From positions 1 to 36,552 of the forward strand of contig NZ_SMKD01000052.1 of NCBI RefSeq assembly GCF_004348595.1: DNA of 36,552 nucleotides, written 5' to 3'. Shown here piece by piece: positions 1 to 11,459 of the stretch. Under the pieces are notes generated by a model. It was given only the letters and a program-made list of their open reading frames with translations. It was not told where the DNA came from and ran no database searches. Source of the stretch: Micromonospora sp. KC723. GTDB lineage: Bacteria; Actinomycetota; Actinomycetes; Mycobacteriales; Micromonosporaceae. The position numbers were made by a program, and so were the translations under genes. Each line of letters begins with the position of its first letter. The stretch's first letter is position 1.

Positions 1-162
1 GGGTCGAGCCGGTCGACCGCCTCCCAGGTGCGCGCCACCTGGCCGGGCGGGGGTCGCCGTCACGCGTCTCCGACCAGAGCCTCGTCGGTGTGGGCCGGTC
101 GGGTCACCATCCGTTTCGCGAATATCCGTTTTGTGCTGATCGGGCCGAGTAGGCTGCCCTGC
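1..162. other. left edge, no gene assigned
   Basis: I cannot assign a gene here. Short reading frames exist on both strands but none has a ribosome binding site or a recognisable protein. The stretch holds the palindrome TTCGCGAA near 113-120 and, at its right end, the likely promoter of the small gene at 163. Confidence 0.4.
150..155 (+). promoter_or_regulatory. -10 element, probable leaderless start
   Basis: TAGGCT fits the actinobacterial -10 pattern TAnnnT and lies exactly 7 nt before the ATG at 163. There is no Shine-Dalgarno sequence before that ATG. This is the geometry of a leaderless transcript. No convincing -35 is visible. The same TAGGCT-7-ATG arrangement recurs upstream of the hydrolase gene near 36144. 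Confidence 0.4.
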
Positions 163-387
163 ATGAGGGGAGCCGAGCCCGCGGACGTGGCCGCCGAGGA
201 CGACGCCGCCGAACTGGTCGCGCAGCTCAGGGAACTGGCCGGCGCGGATCCGGCCGAGGTGCGCCAGGTCGTCGCCGAGGTCCTGACGGCGCTCGACCGG
301 GTGGCCGGTGGCGCGCTCCGGGAACACCTGCCGGAGGCGATCCGGGCCGACACCGGGCTGGACAGCGGCACCCCGGGACCGCGCTGA
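163..387 (+). CDS. small hypothetical protein
   Basis: This encodes a 74-residue acidic, Ala-rich, probably helical soluble protein with no signal peptide or membrane segment. I do not recognise the family. The frame stays open upstream to position 28, but the upstream residues are Arg-rich and look non-coding. The ATG at 163 sits 7 nt after a TAGGCT -10 element, so I chose it as a leaderless start. It runs in the same direction as menJ, about 150 bp upstream of it. It could be spurious, because reading frames of this size arise easily at this GC content. Confidence 0.45.
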   Translation: MRGAEPADVAAEDDAAELVAQLRELAGADPAEVRQVVAEVLTALDRVAGGALREHLPEAIRADTGLDSGTPGPR

Positions 388-476
388 GCCCCGGCCCCAC
401 CCGTCGACGCGCCTCCACCGGGACTGTTTCCGAAAAGTTAGGTACCCCTCACGCGCTCCCGGTGTAACCCCGGTCA

Positions 477-482
477 TAGACT
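477..482 (+). promoter_or_regulatory. candidate -10 of menJ
   Basis: TAGACT matches TAnnnT and would place the transcription start near 489, giving a leader of about 45 nt before the menJ start at 535. The -35 region is not recognisable. A second, weaker candidate in the same spacer is TAGGTA near 439. Confidence 0.3.
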
Positions 483-497
483 CCAACCCGATCGGCT

Positions 498-513
498 TGT
501 GAACCATTTCACG
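498..513 (+). promoter_or_regulatory. CRP-like operator in the menJ leader
   Basis: TGTGA-ACCATT-TCACG matches the CRP/FNR-family palindrome TGTGA-N6-TCACA at nine of ten defined bases. It lies after the predicted -10 and before the menJ ribosome binding site, a position where a bound protein would more likely repress than activate. It is a prediction from one match. Confidence 0.4.
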
Positions 514-534
514 AGCATGCGGGAGGAGGCGCAG

Positions 535-1809
535 ATGACCGCGGTGGAGAACGACGCCGACGTCATCGTCGTGGGCGCCGGTCCCGGAGGATCGGCGACG
601 GCGTACCACCTGGCGCGGCACGGCGTACGCGTGCTGCTGCTGGAGAAGACGGAGTTCCCCCGGGAGAAGGTCTGCGGTGACGGGCTCACGCCCCGTGCCG
701 TGCGGCAGCTCGTCCGGATGGGCGTGGACACCTCGCCCGACGCCGGCTGGCTGCACAACAGGGGCCTGCGGGTGATCGGCGGCGGGGTACGTCTGGAACT
801 GGACTGGCCCGACCTGGCCAGCTTCCCCAACTACGGCCTGGTCCGTACCCGGCTGGACTTCGACGACCTGCTCGCCCAGCGCGCGGTCGCGGCCGGGGCG
901 AAGCTGCGCACCGGCGTCAACGTGCTGGGCCCGGTGCTCGCCGCCGACGGCCGGGTGATCGGCGTGCAGGCCGAGGTCGGTCCGGACAAGGAGCCGGCCA
1001 CCCTCCACGCCCCGCTGGTCGTCGCCGCGGACGGCGTCTCCGGCCGCTTCCCGCTCGCCCTCGGGCTGGCCAAGCGGGAGGACCGGCCGATCGGGGTGGC
1101 CGTGCGCCGCTACTACCGCTCGCCCGCCCGGCACGACGACGACTACCTGGAGTCCTGGCTGGAGCTGCGGGCCAAGGGCAGCGACACGCTGCTGCCCGGC
1201 TACGGCTGGATCTTCGGTCTCGGTGACGGCCGGGTCAACGTCGGCCTCGGCATTCTCAACTCGTCGTCGGCCTTCGGGAAGACGAACTACCGCAAGCTGC
1301 TCACCGACTGGCTGGCCAACACCCCCGAGGACTGGGGGATGACCGACGAGACGAACGCCGAGGGGCCGATCCTCGGCGCGGCGCTGCCGATGGGTTTCAA
1401 CCGGGTCCCCCACTACACCCGCGGCGTGATGCTGGTCGGTGACTCCGGCGGCATGGTCAACCCGTTCAACGGCGAGGGCATCGCGTACGCGATGGAGTCC
1501 GGCGAACTGGCCGCGGAGATCGCCGTCCAGGCGCTCGCCCGGCCGGTCGGCGCCGACCGGGAGCGGGCGCTGCTGGCGTACCCGCAGGAGCTGAAGGCCC
1601 GCTTCGGCGGCTACTACCGACTCGGCGGCGTCTTCGTCAAGCTGATCGGCCGCCCGGAGGTGATGCGGATGGCGACCCGGTACGGCATGCCGCACCCGAC
1701 GTTGATGCGGTTCGTGCTGAAGCTGCTGGCGAACCTGACCGACCCGCGTGGTGGGGACGCGATGGACCGGGTCATCAACGCGATGACGAAGGCGGCGCCG
1801 GCCGTGTAG
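535..1809 (+). CDS. menJ: geranylgeranyl reductase family flavoprotein, MenJ-like menaquinone reductase
   Basis: This 424-residue FAD-dependent oxidoreductase probably saturates one double bond of the menaquinone isoprenoid tail, as mycobacterial MenJ does. The N-terminus has the Rossmann dinucleotide motif GAGPGGSATA. It is followed by the family signature CGDGLTPRA and, near the C-terminal third, the FAD-binding segment LVGDSGGMVNPFNGEGIAYA. There are no membrane segments. The frame is open from a GTG at 499, but GGGAGGAGG at 521-529 sits 5 nt before the ATG at 535, which settles the start. It lies just upstream of the complex I operon and in the same orientation, and a polyprenyl synthase gene follows that operon. 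Together these suggest a menaquinone role rather than chlorophyll or archaeal-lipid reduction. The family is certain; the exact substrate is inferred from context. Confidence 0.8.
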   Translation: MTAVENDADVIVVGAGPGGSATAYHLARHGVRVLLLEKTEFPREKVCGDGLTPRAVRQLVRMGVDTSPDAGWLHNRGLRVIGGGVRLELDWPDLASFPNYGLVRTRLDFDDLLAQRAVAAGAKLRTGVNVLGPVLAADGRVIGVQAEVGPDKEPATLHAPLVVAADGVSGRFPLALGLAKREDRPIGVAVRRYYRSPARHDDDYLESWLELRAKGSDTLLPGYGWIFGLGDGRVNVGLGILNSSSAFGKTNYRKLLTDWLANTPEDWGMTDETNAEGPILGAALPMGFNRVPHYTRGVMLVGDSGGMVNPFNGEGIAYAMESGELAAEIAVQALARPVGADRERALLAYPQELKARFGGYYRLGGVFVKLIGRPEVMRMATRYGMPHPTLMRFVLKLLANLTDPRGGDAMDRVINAMTKAAPAV

Positions 1810-1893
1810 CGACGACCATGCCCGTGTGGCCGGCGTCGGCCCGGGCGCGGACAGAGATCGACCCCCGCTGACGCAGGTCACGAGGGGCGCGAA

Positions 1894-1899
1894 TAGTGT
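1894..1899 (+). promoter_or_regulatory. candidate -10 of the nuo operon
   Basis: TAGTGT matches TAnnnT and lies 48 nt before the nuoA ATG. This is the only gap of more than about 60 bp between menJ and nuoA, so the operon promoter should be here. A weak -35-like CTGACG at 1868-1873 is spaced 20 nt away, longer than ideal. Confidence 0.35.
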
Positions 1900-1947
1900 G
1901 ATTTTCGCCAAGCACCAGGGGCAGGGGAAGGACGAGCAGGAGAAGAG

Positions 1948-2313
1948 ATGTCGCTCTCGCCGTACGCACCGATCATCGGGCTGTTCGCCCTCGCCGCGGG
2001 GTTCGCGCTGTTCTCCGTGGCCGCCGCCCGCTTCGCCGGTCCCCGGCGCTTCAACAAGGCCAAGCTCGAGGCGTACGAGTGCGGCATCGAGCCGAGCCCC
2101 CAGCCGGTGGGCGGCGGACGGTTTCCGATCAAGTTCTACCTGACGGCGATGCTCTTCATCGTCTTCGACATCGAGATCATCTTCCTCTACCCGTGGGCGG
2201 TCTCCTTCGACGCCCTGCCGATCTTCGGCTTCGTGGAGATGGTCCTGTTCATCGTCGCGGTCTTCGTCGCGTACGCCTACGTGTGGCGGCGCGGCGGGCT
2301 GGACTGGGACTGA
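1948..2313 (+). CDS. nuoA: NADH-quinone oxidoreductase subunit A
   Basis: NuoA (121 residues) is a small membrane subunit of complex I at the junction of the peripheral and membrane arms. Three transmembrane segments are visible. The conserved loop motif YECGIEP follows the first, and [13 protein letters not shown] covers the second, with the acidic residues typical of the family. The ATG is preceded by AGGAG at 1938-1942. It is the first gene of a complete nuoA-N operon in the usual order. nuoB follows after a 14-nt spacer containing its own GGGAGG ribosome binding site. Confidence 0.96.
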   Translation: MSLSPYAPIIGLFALAAGFALFSVAAARFAGPRRFNKAKLEAYECGIEPSPQPVGGGRFPIKFYLTAMLFIVFDIEIIFLYPWAVSFDALPIFGFVEMVLFIVAVFVAYAYVWRRGGLDWD

Positions 2314-2327
2314 GGGAGGTACGTCAG

Positions 2328-3008
2328 ATGGGCATCGAGGAGAAGCTCCCCGCCGGCGTCCTGCTCACCTCCGTGGAGAAGCTGGTCAACTGGTCGCGGA
2401 AGTCGTCCGTCTGGGGCGCCACCTTCGGCCTGGCCTGCTGCGCCATCGAGATGATGGCCGCGGGTGGCCCGCACTACGACATGGGTCGCTGGGGCATGGA
2501 GGTGTTCCGTGCCTCGCCACGCCAGGCCGACCTGATGATCGTTGCGGGCCGGGTGAGTCAGAAGATGGCCCCGGTGCTGCGGCAGATCTACGACCAGATG
2601 GCGGAGCCCCGCTGGGTGCTCTCCATGGGGGTCTGCGCCAGCAGCGGCGGCATGTTCAACAACTACGCGATCGTCCAGGGCGTCGACCACGTGGTGCCGG
2701 TCGACATGTACCTTCCGGGCTGCCCGCCCCGCCCCGAGATGCTCATCGACGCGATCCTCAAGCTCCGCGAGAAGATCATGCACGAGCCGCTGGGCGCGAA
2801 CGGCCGCAAGATGCTGGAGGCCCGCAAGGAGCGCGGCGACGTGCCCGTGGTGCCGTACGGCTCGATGCCGTCGTCGTACCGCAACGACAAGGCCCGGCGT
2901 GCCGAGTGGACGAAGGCCGTCCGCGAGGGGCGCGAGGAGCAGTTGCGGATCGAGAACTGGATGAAGGCCCAGAACCACCTGCACCAGCACGGGGGCGTCC
3001 AGAAGTGA
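2328..3008 (+). CDS. nuoB: NADH-quinone oxidoreductase subunit B
   Basis: NuoB (226 residues) carries cluster N2, the last iron-sulfur centre before quinone. The four cluster ligands are visible: adjacent C37-C38 in the ACC motif, C103 in VCAS and C132 in GCPPRPE. GGGAGG at 2314-2319 sits 8 nt before the ATG, so the longer open frame running upstream through nuoA is not the start. The C-terminal 60 residues are a charged extension rich in Arg, Lys and Glu. The stop TGA is part of GTGA, the first bases of a repeat element that fills the spacer to nuoC. Confidence 0.96.
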   Translation: MGIEEKLPAGVLLTSVEKLVNWSRKSSVWGATFGLACCAIEMMAAGGPHYDMGRWGMEVFRASPRQADLMIVAGRVSQKMAPVLRQIYDQMAEPRWVLSMGVCASSGGMFNNYAIVQGVDHVVPVDMYLPGCPPRPEMLIDAILKLREKIMHEPLGANGRKMLEARKERGDVPVVPYGSMPSSYRNDKARRAEWTKAVREGREEQLRIENWMKAQNHLHQHGGVQK

Positions 3009-3120
3009 GCGCGAGGAGTGCAGCGGAGCGGAGCCCCAGCCGCGAGCGCGAGGAGCGAGCGCAGCGAGCCCCGCAGTCGCGAGTGAAGGTCTTCGCAGTC
3101 GCGAACGGAAGGCAGGAACG
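3005..3120 (+). repeat. junction repeat between nuoB and nuoC (compound copy)
   Basis: This spacer is made of nested copies of the operon's interspersed repeat. It opens with GTGAGCGCGAGGAGTG, contains a second partial copy beginning GAGCGCGAGGAGCG near 3043 and two copies of the end motif (GCAGTCGCGA near 3073 and again near 3096), and finishes with GTCGCGAACGGAAGG at 3098-3112. The final GGAAGG is 8 nt before the nuoC GTG and serves as its ribosome binding site. The first GTGA holds the nuoB stop. Confidence 0.85.
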
Positions 3121-3124
3121 GTGA
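3005..3124 (+). other. bridging mini-ORF, nuoB to nuoC (39 codons)
   Basis: GTG at 3005 overlaps the nuoB stop (GTGA). The frame stays open through the repeat and ends at TGA 3122-3124, which overlaps the nuoC GTG at 3121 (GTGA again). The product would be a basic Ala, Arg, Ser and Glu-rich peptide starting V/M-S-A-R-S. A weak GGGGG upstream near 2991 could act as Shine-Dalgarno. Its role is probably to carry ribosomes across the spacer rather than to make a functional peptide. This is inference; translation is unproven. Confidence 0.4.
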
Positions 3125-3858
3125 CCGCGCCCAACGACAGGAACGACAACGGGGGCGTGCCGGTACCGGTGACGCCGGCCGGTGCCAGCAGCGGCGCCCC
3201 GGCCGAGCACCCGCCGTCCAGCCCGGCCGGTCGGGGCATGTTCGGCATCCACGGCACCGGCGACGTTTCCGGGTTCGGCGGCCTGGTCCGCCAGCGCAAG
3301 CCGATCGAGGAGACGCCCCGGCCGTACGGCGGCTACTTCGACGAGGTCCGCGACGCGCTGGAGGAGGCGTACCCGGCCTTCGGCGACGCGATCGAGAAGG
3401 TCGTCGTGGACCGGGGCGAGTTGACCCTGCACGTCCGCCCGGAGCGCATCGCCGAGGTCTGCCAGGTGATGCGCGACGACCTGGCGCTCCGCTTCGAGCT
3501 CTGCTCCTCGGTCTCCGGGGTGGACTACCTGGGCGCCGACGAGCGTCGGCTGCACGTGGTCTACCAGCTCACCTCGATGACGTACCGGCGCCGGGTCCGG
3601 CTGGAGGCCGCCGTCTCCGCCGAGCACCCGCACCTGCCGAGCGTCACGGCCGTCTACCCGACCGCCGACTGGCAGGAGCGGGAGACGTACGACATGTTCG
3701 GCATCGTCTTCGACGGCCACCCCAACCTGACCCGGATCCTCATGCCGGACGACTGGGAGGGGCACCCGCAGCGTAAGGACTACCCGCTCGGCGGCGTGCC
3801 CGTCGAGTACAAGGGCGCGGAGATCCCACCGCCGGACCGACGGAGGTCGTACCAGTGA
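3121..3858 (+). CDS. nuoC: NADH-quinone oxidoreductase subunit C
   Basis: NuoC (245 residues) is the 30-kDa subunit of the complex I connecting module and has no cofactor. The first 65 residues or so are a Gly, Pro and Asn-rich low-complexity leader, followed by the 30-kDa domain. Its signature is [18 protein letters not shown], then [20 protein letters not shown] near the C-terminus. The GTG start is preceded by GGAAGG supplied by the junction repeat. The stop overlaps the nuoD GTG by 4 nt (GTGA). NuoC and NuoD are separate here, not fused as in E. coli. Confidence 0.95.
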   Translation: MTAPNDRNDNGGVPVPVTPAGASSGAPAEHPPSSPAGRGMFGIHGTGDVSGFGGLVRQRKPIEETPRPYGGYFDEVRDALEEAYPAFGDAIEKVVVDRGELTLHVRPERIAEVCQVMRDDLALRFELCSSVSGVDYLGADERRLHVVYQLTSMTYRRRVRLEAAVSAEHPHLPSVTAVYPTADWQERETYDMFGIVFDGHPNLTRILMPDDWEGHPQRKDYPLGGVPVEYKGAEIPPPDRRRSYQ

Positions 3859-5180
3859 CGACGTCGAACTACGCCACCGAGCGCGAGACCACCGAGGGCA
3901 AGGTCTTCACCGTCACGGGTGGGGACTGGGACGAGGTCGTCTCCGGCACCGACCCGATCAACGACGAGCGGATCGTGGTCAACATGGGTCCGCAGCACCC
4001 GTCCACGCACGGCGTGCTCCGGCTGATCCTGGAGCTGGAGGGCGAGACCGTCCGCGAGGCCCGCTCGGTCGTCGGCTACCTGCACACCGGCATCGAGAAG
4101 AACCTGGAGTACCGCAACTGGGTCCAGGGCTCGACGTTCGTGACCCGGATGGACTACCTCGCCCCGCTGTTCAACGAGACGGCGTACGCGCTGGCGGTGG
4201 AGAAGCTGCTCGGCATCACCGACGAGGTGACCGAGCGGGCCAACACCATCCGGGTGCTGATGATGGAGCTGAACCGGATCTCCTCGCACCTGGTGTGGTT
4301 GGCCACCACCGGCATGGAACTGGGCGCGATCTCGATCATGCTGTACGGCTTCCGCGAGCGGGAGTACATCCTCGAGATCTTCGAGATGATCACGGGCCTG
4401 CGGATGAACCACGCGTACGTCCGGCCGGGCGGCGTGGCGCAGGACGTGCCGGACGAGGCGATCGTCAAGATCCGCGAGTTTCTCACCATGATGCCGAAGA
4501 AGCTCAAGGAGTACGAGGACCTGCTCTCCGGCCAGCCGATCTGGACCGAGCGGACCCAGCACGTCGCGGTGCTGGACGTGACCGCCTGCCTCGCGCTCGG
4601 GGTGACCGGCCCGGTGCTCCGCTCCGCCGGCCTCGCCTGGGACCTGCGCAAGACCATGCCGTACTGCGGCTACGAGACGTACGAGTTCGACGTGCCGACC
4701 CACACCGACGGCGACGTCTGGGGCCGCTACCTGGTCCGGCTCGCCGAGATCCGGGAGTCGCTGAAGCTGGTCGAGCAGGCGCTGGACCGGTTGCGGCCGG
4801 GCCCGGTGATGGTGGCGGACAAGAAGATCGCCTGGCCGGCCCAGCTCGCCATCGGCGTCGACGGCATGGGCAACTCGCTGGAGCACGTCGCGAAGATCAT
4901 GGGTCAGTCGATGGAGTCGCTGATCCACCACTTCAAGCTGGTCACCGAGGGCTTCCGGGTGCCACCGGGCCAGGTGTACGTCGGCATCGAGTCGCCCCGC
5001 GGCGAGCTGGGCGTGCACGCGGTCTCCGACGGCGGCACCCGGCCCTACCGGGTGCACTACCGGGAGCCGAGCTTCGTCAACCTCCAGGCCCTCCCGGCGA
5101 TGGCCGAGGGCGGCCTGATCGCCGACGTGATCGCCGGTGGCGCCTCGCTGGACCCCGTGATGGGTGGTTGTGACCGATGA
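3855..5180 (+). CDS. nuoD: NADH-quinone oxidoreductase subunit D
   Basis: NuoD (441 residues) is the 49-kDa subunit that forms the quinone pocket with NuoB. Visible family motifs are [15 protein letters not shown], whose second His belongs to the quinone site loop; [27 protein letters not shown]; and the C-terminal DPVMGGCDR, a remnant of the [NiFe]-hydrogenase large-subunit fold. About 35 variable residues precede the conserved core. The start overlaps the nuoC stop and the stop overlaps the nuoE ATG (ATGA), so translation of C, D and E is probably coupled. Confidence 0.96.
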   Translation: MTTSNYATERETTEGKVFTVTGGDWDEVVSGTDPINDERIVVNMGPQHPSTHGVLRLILELEGETVREARSVVGYLHTGIEKNLEYRNWVQGSTFVTRMDYLAPLFNETAYALAVEKLLGITDEVTERANTIRVLMMELNRISSHLVWLATTGMELGAISIMLYGFREREYILEIFEMITGLRMNHAYVRPGGVAQDVPDEAIVKIREFLTMMPKKLKEYEDLLSGQPIWTERTQHVAVLDVTACLALGVTGPVLRSAGLAWDLRKTMPYCGYETYEFDVPTHTDGDVWGRYLVRLAEIRESLKLVEQALDRLRPGPVMVADKKIAWPAQLAIGVDGMGNSLEHVAKIMGQSMESLIHHFKLVTEGFRVPPGQVYVGIESPRGELGVHAVSDGGTRPYRVHYREPSFVNLQALPAMAEGGLIADVIAGGASLDPVMGGCDR

Positions 5181-6285
5181 GTGTTTTCACTGACGCGACG
5201 CGCGAGCGGGCGCGGGAGATCATCGCGCGGTACCCGGCCGACCGGTCCCGGTCGGCGCTGCTGCCGCTGCTGCACCTGGTGCAGTCCGAGGAGGGGTACG
5301 TCTCCCCGGCCGGCGTGGAGTTCTGCGCCGAGGTGCTCGGCCTGAACAAGGCGCAGGTCGGCGCGGTCGCCACCTTCTACACCATGTACAAGCGCCGCCC
5401 GACCGGTGACTACCTGGTCAGCGTCTGCACCAACACCATGTGCAACGTGCTCGGCGGCCAGGAGGTCTACGACACCCTCGCCGAGCACCTCGGGGTGGGG
5501 CACGACGAGACCACCGCCGACGGCAAGATCACCCTGGAGCACGCCGAGTGCCTGGCGGCCTGCGACTACGGGCCGGTCATGACGGTCAACTACGACTTCT
5601 TCGACGGTGTCGACCCGCAGACCGCGCTCGGCGTGGTCGACGAGCTGCGCGCCGGCGGCCGGCCGATGCCGACCCGGGGCGCCCGACTCTGCACTCTCAG
5701 GGAGATGGCCGTGCAACTCGCCGGCTTCGCCGACGAGCGGGAGGGTGCGGTCGCCGACGGCGGGCCCGGGGAGCCGACCCTGCGGGGTCTGCGCCTGGCC
5801 GAGCAGCACGGCATCTCGGTGCCCGGCTTCGACCCGAACACCCCGATCCGCAGCAAGGCCGAGGCCGACAGGGCCGCCGCCGAGGCGAAGGCCGAGGCCG
5901 CGAAGCCCGTGCCGGCACCGGCCGGCAACGCGGGCGTTGGCGAACCGGCACGCCCGGAGCGGGCCACCGGCAGCACCGCGCCGGACGTCAAGGCGCCGGA
6001 CGACAAGTCGCCCGAGATCCGGGCGGCCGAGACCCGACAGCCCGACGCCTCGACCGCGGTGCCCGACGCGCCCGGCACCACGGTTCCGGTGGACACCACC
6101 CCGCCGGCGCCCCGCGACGCGCGGGAGGCGGAGGCCGCCGGGGTCGCCGCCAACGCGCCCGCCGGGGACGGCAAGCCCGCCGGCGACGAGGCCGGGGCGC
6201 AGCAGCGCAACCTCTCAGAAGCCGAGGCAGGGGCGGGCGCCAACGGCGCGGGTTCCGCCGTCGCGAGCGAAACGGGGGTCCAGAA

Positions 6286-6289
<4 letters not shown>
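5177..6289 (+). CDS. nuoE: NADH-quinone oxidoreductase subunit E with long C-terminal tail
   Basis: NuoE binds the [2Fe-2S] cluster N1a of the NADH dehydrogenase module. Ligands C84 and C89 (CTNTMC) and C125 and C129 (CLAAC) are intact. The thioredoxin-like domain ends near residue 190. The remaining 180 residues are an Ala, Pro, Glu and Thr-rich tail with no recognisable domain, which makes the protein far longer (370) than the usual 160-240. The last residues ([11 protein letters not shown]) are encoded by a degenerate copy of the operon's junction repeat. ATG overlaps the nuoD stop; TGA overlaps the nuoF GTG. Confidence 0.94.
6260..6275 (+). repeat. degenerate junction-repeat end inside the nuoE 3' end
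   Basis: GTCGCGAGCGAAACGG differs from the repeat consensus GTCGCGAACGAAAGG by one substitution and one insertion. It is read in the same frame as in nuoG and in the bridging mini-ORFs (AVASET against AVANER) and lies just before the nuoF start. Confidence 0.5.
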
Positions 6290-7601
<1,312 letters not shown>

Positions 7602-7602
<1 letters not shown>

Positions 7603-10109
7603 TGACCGACGTAGCGAAGCAGACCGAGACGGTCACGCTCACCATCGACGGCGTCGAGGTCACCGCCCCGAAGGGGGCGCTGCTGATCCGGGTCGCCGAG
7701 CAGTTGGGCACGGAGATCCCCCGGTTCTGTGACCACCCGCTGCTGGCCCCGGCGGGCGCCTGCCGTCAGTGCCTGGTCGAGGTGGAGGGCCAGCGCAAGC
7801 CGGTCGCCTCCTGCACCCAGACGGTCGCCGACGGGATGGTGGTCCGTACCCAGCTCACCTCTCCGGTCGCCAAGAAGGCGCAGGAGGGGGTCATGGAGCT
7901 GCTGCTGCTCAACCACCCGCTCGACTGCCCCATGTGTGACAAGGGTGGCGAGTGCCCGCTGCAGAACCAGGCCATGTCCACCGGCCGCACCGACTCCCGG
8001 TTCCACGAGCACAAGCGGGAGTACGAGAAGCCGCTGGAGATCAGCACGCAGGTGCTGCTCGACCGCGAGCGGTGCGTGCTCTGCCAGCGCTGCACCCGGT
8101 TCTCCGAGGAGATCGCCGGCGACAAGTTCATCGACCTGATGGGCCGCTCGTCCGCCGAGGAGATCAACATCTACCGGGACGACGCGTACGGGGCGGAGCC
8201 CGGGGAGGACAACGGCGACGTCCCGTTCAACTCGTACTTCTCCGGCAACACCGTGCAGATCTGCCCGGTGGGCGCGCTGACCGGTGCCCAGTACCGGTTC
8301 CGGGCCCGCCCGTTCGACCTGGTCTCCAGCCCCAGCGTCTGCGAGCACTGCTCGGCCGGCTGCGGCATGCGCACCGACTGGCGGCGGGGCAAGGTGCTGC
8401 GCCGGCTGGCCGGCGACGACCCGCAGGTCAACGAGGAGTGGAACTGCGACAAGGGACGGTGGGGCTTCCAGTACACCCGTGCCGTCGACCGGCTCACCAC
8501 CCCGCTGGTCCGCGACGAGCGCGGCGGCGAGCTGCGCGAGGCGTCCTGGAGCGAGGCACTGACCCGGGCCGCCGAGGGGCTGCGCGCCGCCCGCGACGGC
8601 GGGCAGGGCGCGGCGGTGTTGACCGGTGGCCGGCTGACCGTCGAGGACGCCTACGCGTACGCGAAGTTCGCCCGGATCGTCCTGCACACCAACGACATCG
8701 ACTTCCGCGCCCGGCCGGTCTCCCGCGAGGAGGCAGACTTCCTGGCCAGCACCGTCGCCGGGGCCACCGAGGTGACCTACGCCGACGTGGAGAAGGCGTC
8801 CGCGGTGGTGCTGGTCGGCCTGGAGCCGGAGGAGGAGTGCCCGATCCTCTTCCTGCGGCTGCGCAAGGCGTACCTCAAGAAGAAGCTGACGGTCTACGCT
8901 ATCGCCCCGTTCGCCACCCGTGGCCTGGAAAAGCTCGGCGCCAAGCTGGCCCGGGTGGTGCCGGGCGAGGAGGCGAGCGTGCTCGCCGAGCACGACACGG
9001 TGGCCGAGGCGCTCAGCACCGAAGGGGCGATTCTCTTCGTCGGCGAGCGGCTGGCCAGCGTGCCGGGCGGTCTCTCCGCCGCCGCGGACGTGGCCCGGCG
9101 TACCGGCGCGAAGCTGGCCTGGGTGCCGCGGCGTGCCGGTGACCGCGGCGCGGTCGACGCCGGCTGCCTGCCCAACCTGCTGCCCGGCGGGCGGCAGGTG
9201 ACCGAACCCGCCGCCCGCGCCGAGCTCGGCGAGGCCTGGGACATCCCGGCCGGAACCATTCCCAGCCAGGCCGGTCGGGACACCGACCAGATCCTCGCCG
9301 CGGCGGCCGACGGCCGGATCGGCGCCCTGGTGGTGGCCGGCGTGGACCCCGCCGACCTGGCCGACCCCCGCCTGGCCGAGCAGGCCCTCGACGCGGTGCC
9401 GTTCCTGGTCAGCCTGGAGCTGCGCAACTCGGCGGTGGCCCGCCGCGCGGACGTCGTGTTCCCGGTCGCCCCGGTGGTCGAGAAGGCCGGCAGCTTCCTG
9501 GACTGGGAGGGCCGGCTGCGCACCTTCGAGGAGGTGCTGCACACCGGCGCGCTGACCGACGGCCGGGTGCTCGACGCGCTCGCCGCGCAGCTCGACGTCC
9601 GGCTCGGCACCGGTGACGTGCCGAGCATCCGCCGTGAGCTGGGCGGACTGCCGCCGACCCGAGTGACCCGCCCGGCCGCGCCGTCCGTCGCGGCGGCGGC
9701 GGTGCCGCAGCCCGGCGCCGGCGAGGCCGTGCTGGCCACCTGGCACCAGCTCATCGACCTGGGCAGCCTCACCGACGGCGACGAGCACCTCGCCGGCACC
9801 GCCCGCCCACCGGTGGTCCGGCTCGGCAAGGGCACCGCCGAGGCGCTCGGCGTCGCCGACGGCGACCCGGTGACGGTGGGCACCGACCGGGGAGCGGTGA
9901 CCCTGCCGGCGCTGATCACCGAGATGCCGGACGGCGTCGTCTGGCTGCCGACCAACTCACCCGGCTCGACCGTACGGCGCAGTCTCGGCGCGACGTCCGG
10001 CACGGTCGTACGGATCTCCGCGGCCACCGTCCCGGCCATCCCGGCGGAACGGGTCGCCGCGGACGAGACCGGCAGCCCCGCAGTCGCGAACGAAAGGTGG
10101 GCACGGTGA
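7602..10109 (+). CDS. nuoG: NADH-quinone oxidoreductase subunit G
   Basis: NuoG (835 residues) carries the electron wire of the peripheral arm. The N-terminal ferredoxin domain binds [2Fe-2S] through C43, C54, C57 and C71. The His-ligated cluster has H105, C109, C112 and C118. A further cluster has C158, C161, C164 and C221. C247, C250, C254 and C282 form the C-x2-C-x3-C-x27-C site of the off-path cluster N7. The rest is a molybdopterin-oxidoreductase-like fold without an obvious metal site. The last residues, [11 protein letters not shown], come from the junction repeat fused in frame. Its stop overlaps the nuoH GTG. Confidence 0.95.
10074..10097 (+). repeat. junction-repeat 3' half at the nuoG end
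   Basis: These 24 bases match the final 24 bases of the nuoJ/nuoK repeat units (AGCCCCGCAG then TCGCGAACGAAAGG). The opening half with its GTGA stop is missing, so the repeat is translated as the nuoG C-terminus. The GAAAGG at 10092-10097 is the ribosome binding site for nuoH, 8 nt before its GTG. Confidence 0.8.
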
Positions 10110-11458
10110 CCGTCCTCCTCGCGCAGGATCCGACGCTGGCCGACTTCGGCCGGGACCCGTGGTGGCTGGTCCTCGGCAAGATCTTGTTCGCCTTCGTCTT
10201 CGGCCTGCTGGCCACGCTGCTCGGCGTCTGGTTCGAGCGGCGGGTGGTCGGCTACATGCAGGTCCGGCCCGGCCCGAACCAGGTCGGCCCGTTCGGCCTG
10301 CTGCAGACGCTCGCCGACGGCCTGAAGATGGCCTTCAAGGAGGACATCCTCCCGCGGGCCGCGGACAAGGTAGTCTACTTTTTCGCGCCGGTCATCTCGG
10401 TGGTCTGCGCGGTCACCGCCCTGTCGGTGATCCCGTTCGGGCCGATGGTGAGCATCTTCGGTCACCGGACCCCGTTGCAGGTCACCGACGTGCCGGTCGC
10501 GGTGCTGGTGCTGCTGGCCTGTTCCTCGCTGGCCGTCTACGGCGTCGTGCTCGGTGGTTGGGCCTCCGGTTCGACCTACCCGCTGCTCGGCGGTCTCCGC
10601 TCCAGCGCCCAGATGATCTCGTACGAGGTCGCGATGGGGTTGAGCATCGTGGCGGTCTTCATGACCGCCGGCACGATGTCCACCAGCGGGATCGTCGCCG
10701 CCCAGGCGAGCGGCACGAAGCTGAGCCTCGGTGGCGTCGAGGTCCCGGCCCCCGGCTGGTACGCGATCCTGCTGCTGCCCAGCTTCATCATCTTCTTCAT
10801 CGCCATCGTGGGTGAGACCAACCGGGCGCCGTTCGACCTGCCGGAGGCGGAGTCGGAGCTGGTGGCGGGCTTCATGACCGAGTACAGCTCGCTGAAGTTC
10901 GCGCTCTTCATGCTCTCCGAGTACGTCGCGATGGTGACCATGTCCGCGGTGACCACGACGCTGTTCCTCGGTGGTTGGCGGGCTCCGGCCCCGATCACCA
11001 CCGTCTGGGCGGGGGCCAACTCCGGCTGGTGGCCGATGCTGTGGTTCTTCGGCAAGGTGCTGATCCTCGTCTTCGTCTTCGTCTGGCTCCGGGGCACCCT
11101 GCCCCGGCTCCGGTACGACCAGTTCATGCGCCTGGGCTGGAAGGTCCTGCTGCCGATCAACCTGACCTGGATCCTGATCCTGGCCGGCCTGCGTTCGATC
11201 GAGGACTGGCAGTCGCGGGACCGGCTGCTCGCCACCGCCATCGGCGCTGGTGTGCTGCTGCTGGCCACGATCCTCTGGCCCAGCCGGCAGCCGAAGCCGA
11301 AGCCGACCCTCCAGGAACAGGTCGACAACCGTCCGCCGGGCAGCTTCCCGCTACCCCCGCTGGATCTTCAGGTACCACCGAGCCCGCGCACCAAGCGCGT
11401 GGTCGCCGAGCGGGAGCCGGCCAACATCGCCGCCGGCTCGGACTCCAGGGAGGTGTGA
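10106..11458 (+). CDS. nuoH: NADH-quinone oxidoreductase subunit H
   Basis: NuoH (450 residues) is the membrane subunit that meets the peripheral arm and closes the quinone channel. About eight to nine hydrophobic helices are visible, with the family motifs [25 protein letters not shown] and the loop [19 protein letters not shown]. Roughly 60 C-terminal residues form a Pro-rich charged tail beyond the last helix. The GTG at 10106 overlaps the nuoG stop and is 8 nt from GAAAGG; an in-frame GTG at 10097 overlaps that ribosome binding site and is less likely. One base separates its stop from the nuoI GTG. Confidence 0.95.
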   Translation: MTVLLAQDPTLADFGRDPWWLVLGKILFAFVFGLLATLLGVWFERRVVGYMQVRPGPNQVGPFGLLQTLADGLKMAFKEDILPRAADKVVYFFAPVISVVCAVTALSVIPFGPMVSIFGHRTPLQVTDVPVAVLVLLACSSLAVYGVVLGGWASGSTYPLLGGLRSSAQMISYEVAMGLSIVAVFMTAGTMSTSGIVAAQASGTKLSLGGVEVPAPGWYAILLLPSFIIFFIAIVGETNRAPFDLPEAESELVAGFMTEYSSLKFALFMLSEYVAMVTMSAVTTTLFLGGWRAPAPITTVWAGANSGWWPMLWFFGKVLILVFVFVWLRGTLPRLRYDQFMRLGWKVLLPINLTWILILAGLRSIEDWQSRDRLLATAIGAGVLLLATILWPSRQPKPKPTLQEQVDNRPPGSFPLPPLDLQVPPSPRTKRVVAEREPANIAAGSDSREV

Positions 11459-11459
11459 C

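Noticed and set aside
499..534. Upstream GTG start for menJ at 499
   Set aside because: The strong GGGAGGAGG is downstream of that codon and fits the ATG at 535. The extra 12 residues are not family-like, and the codon lies in the CRP-like palindrome.
5440..6285. Long N-terminal extension of NuoF through the nuoE tail
   Set aside because: NuoF homology begins at the GTG at 6286, which overlaps the nuoE stop as at most other junctions of the operon. The upstream frame is Arg and Gly-rich shadow sequence.
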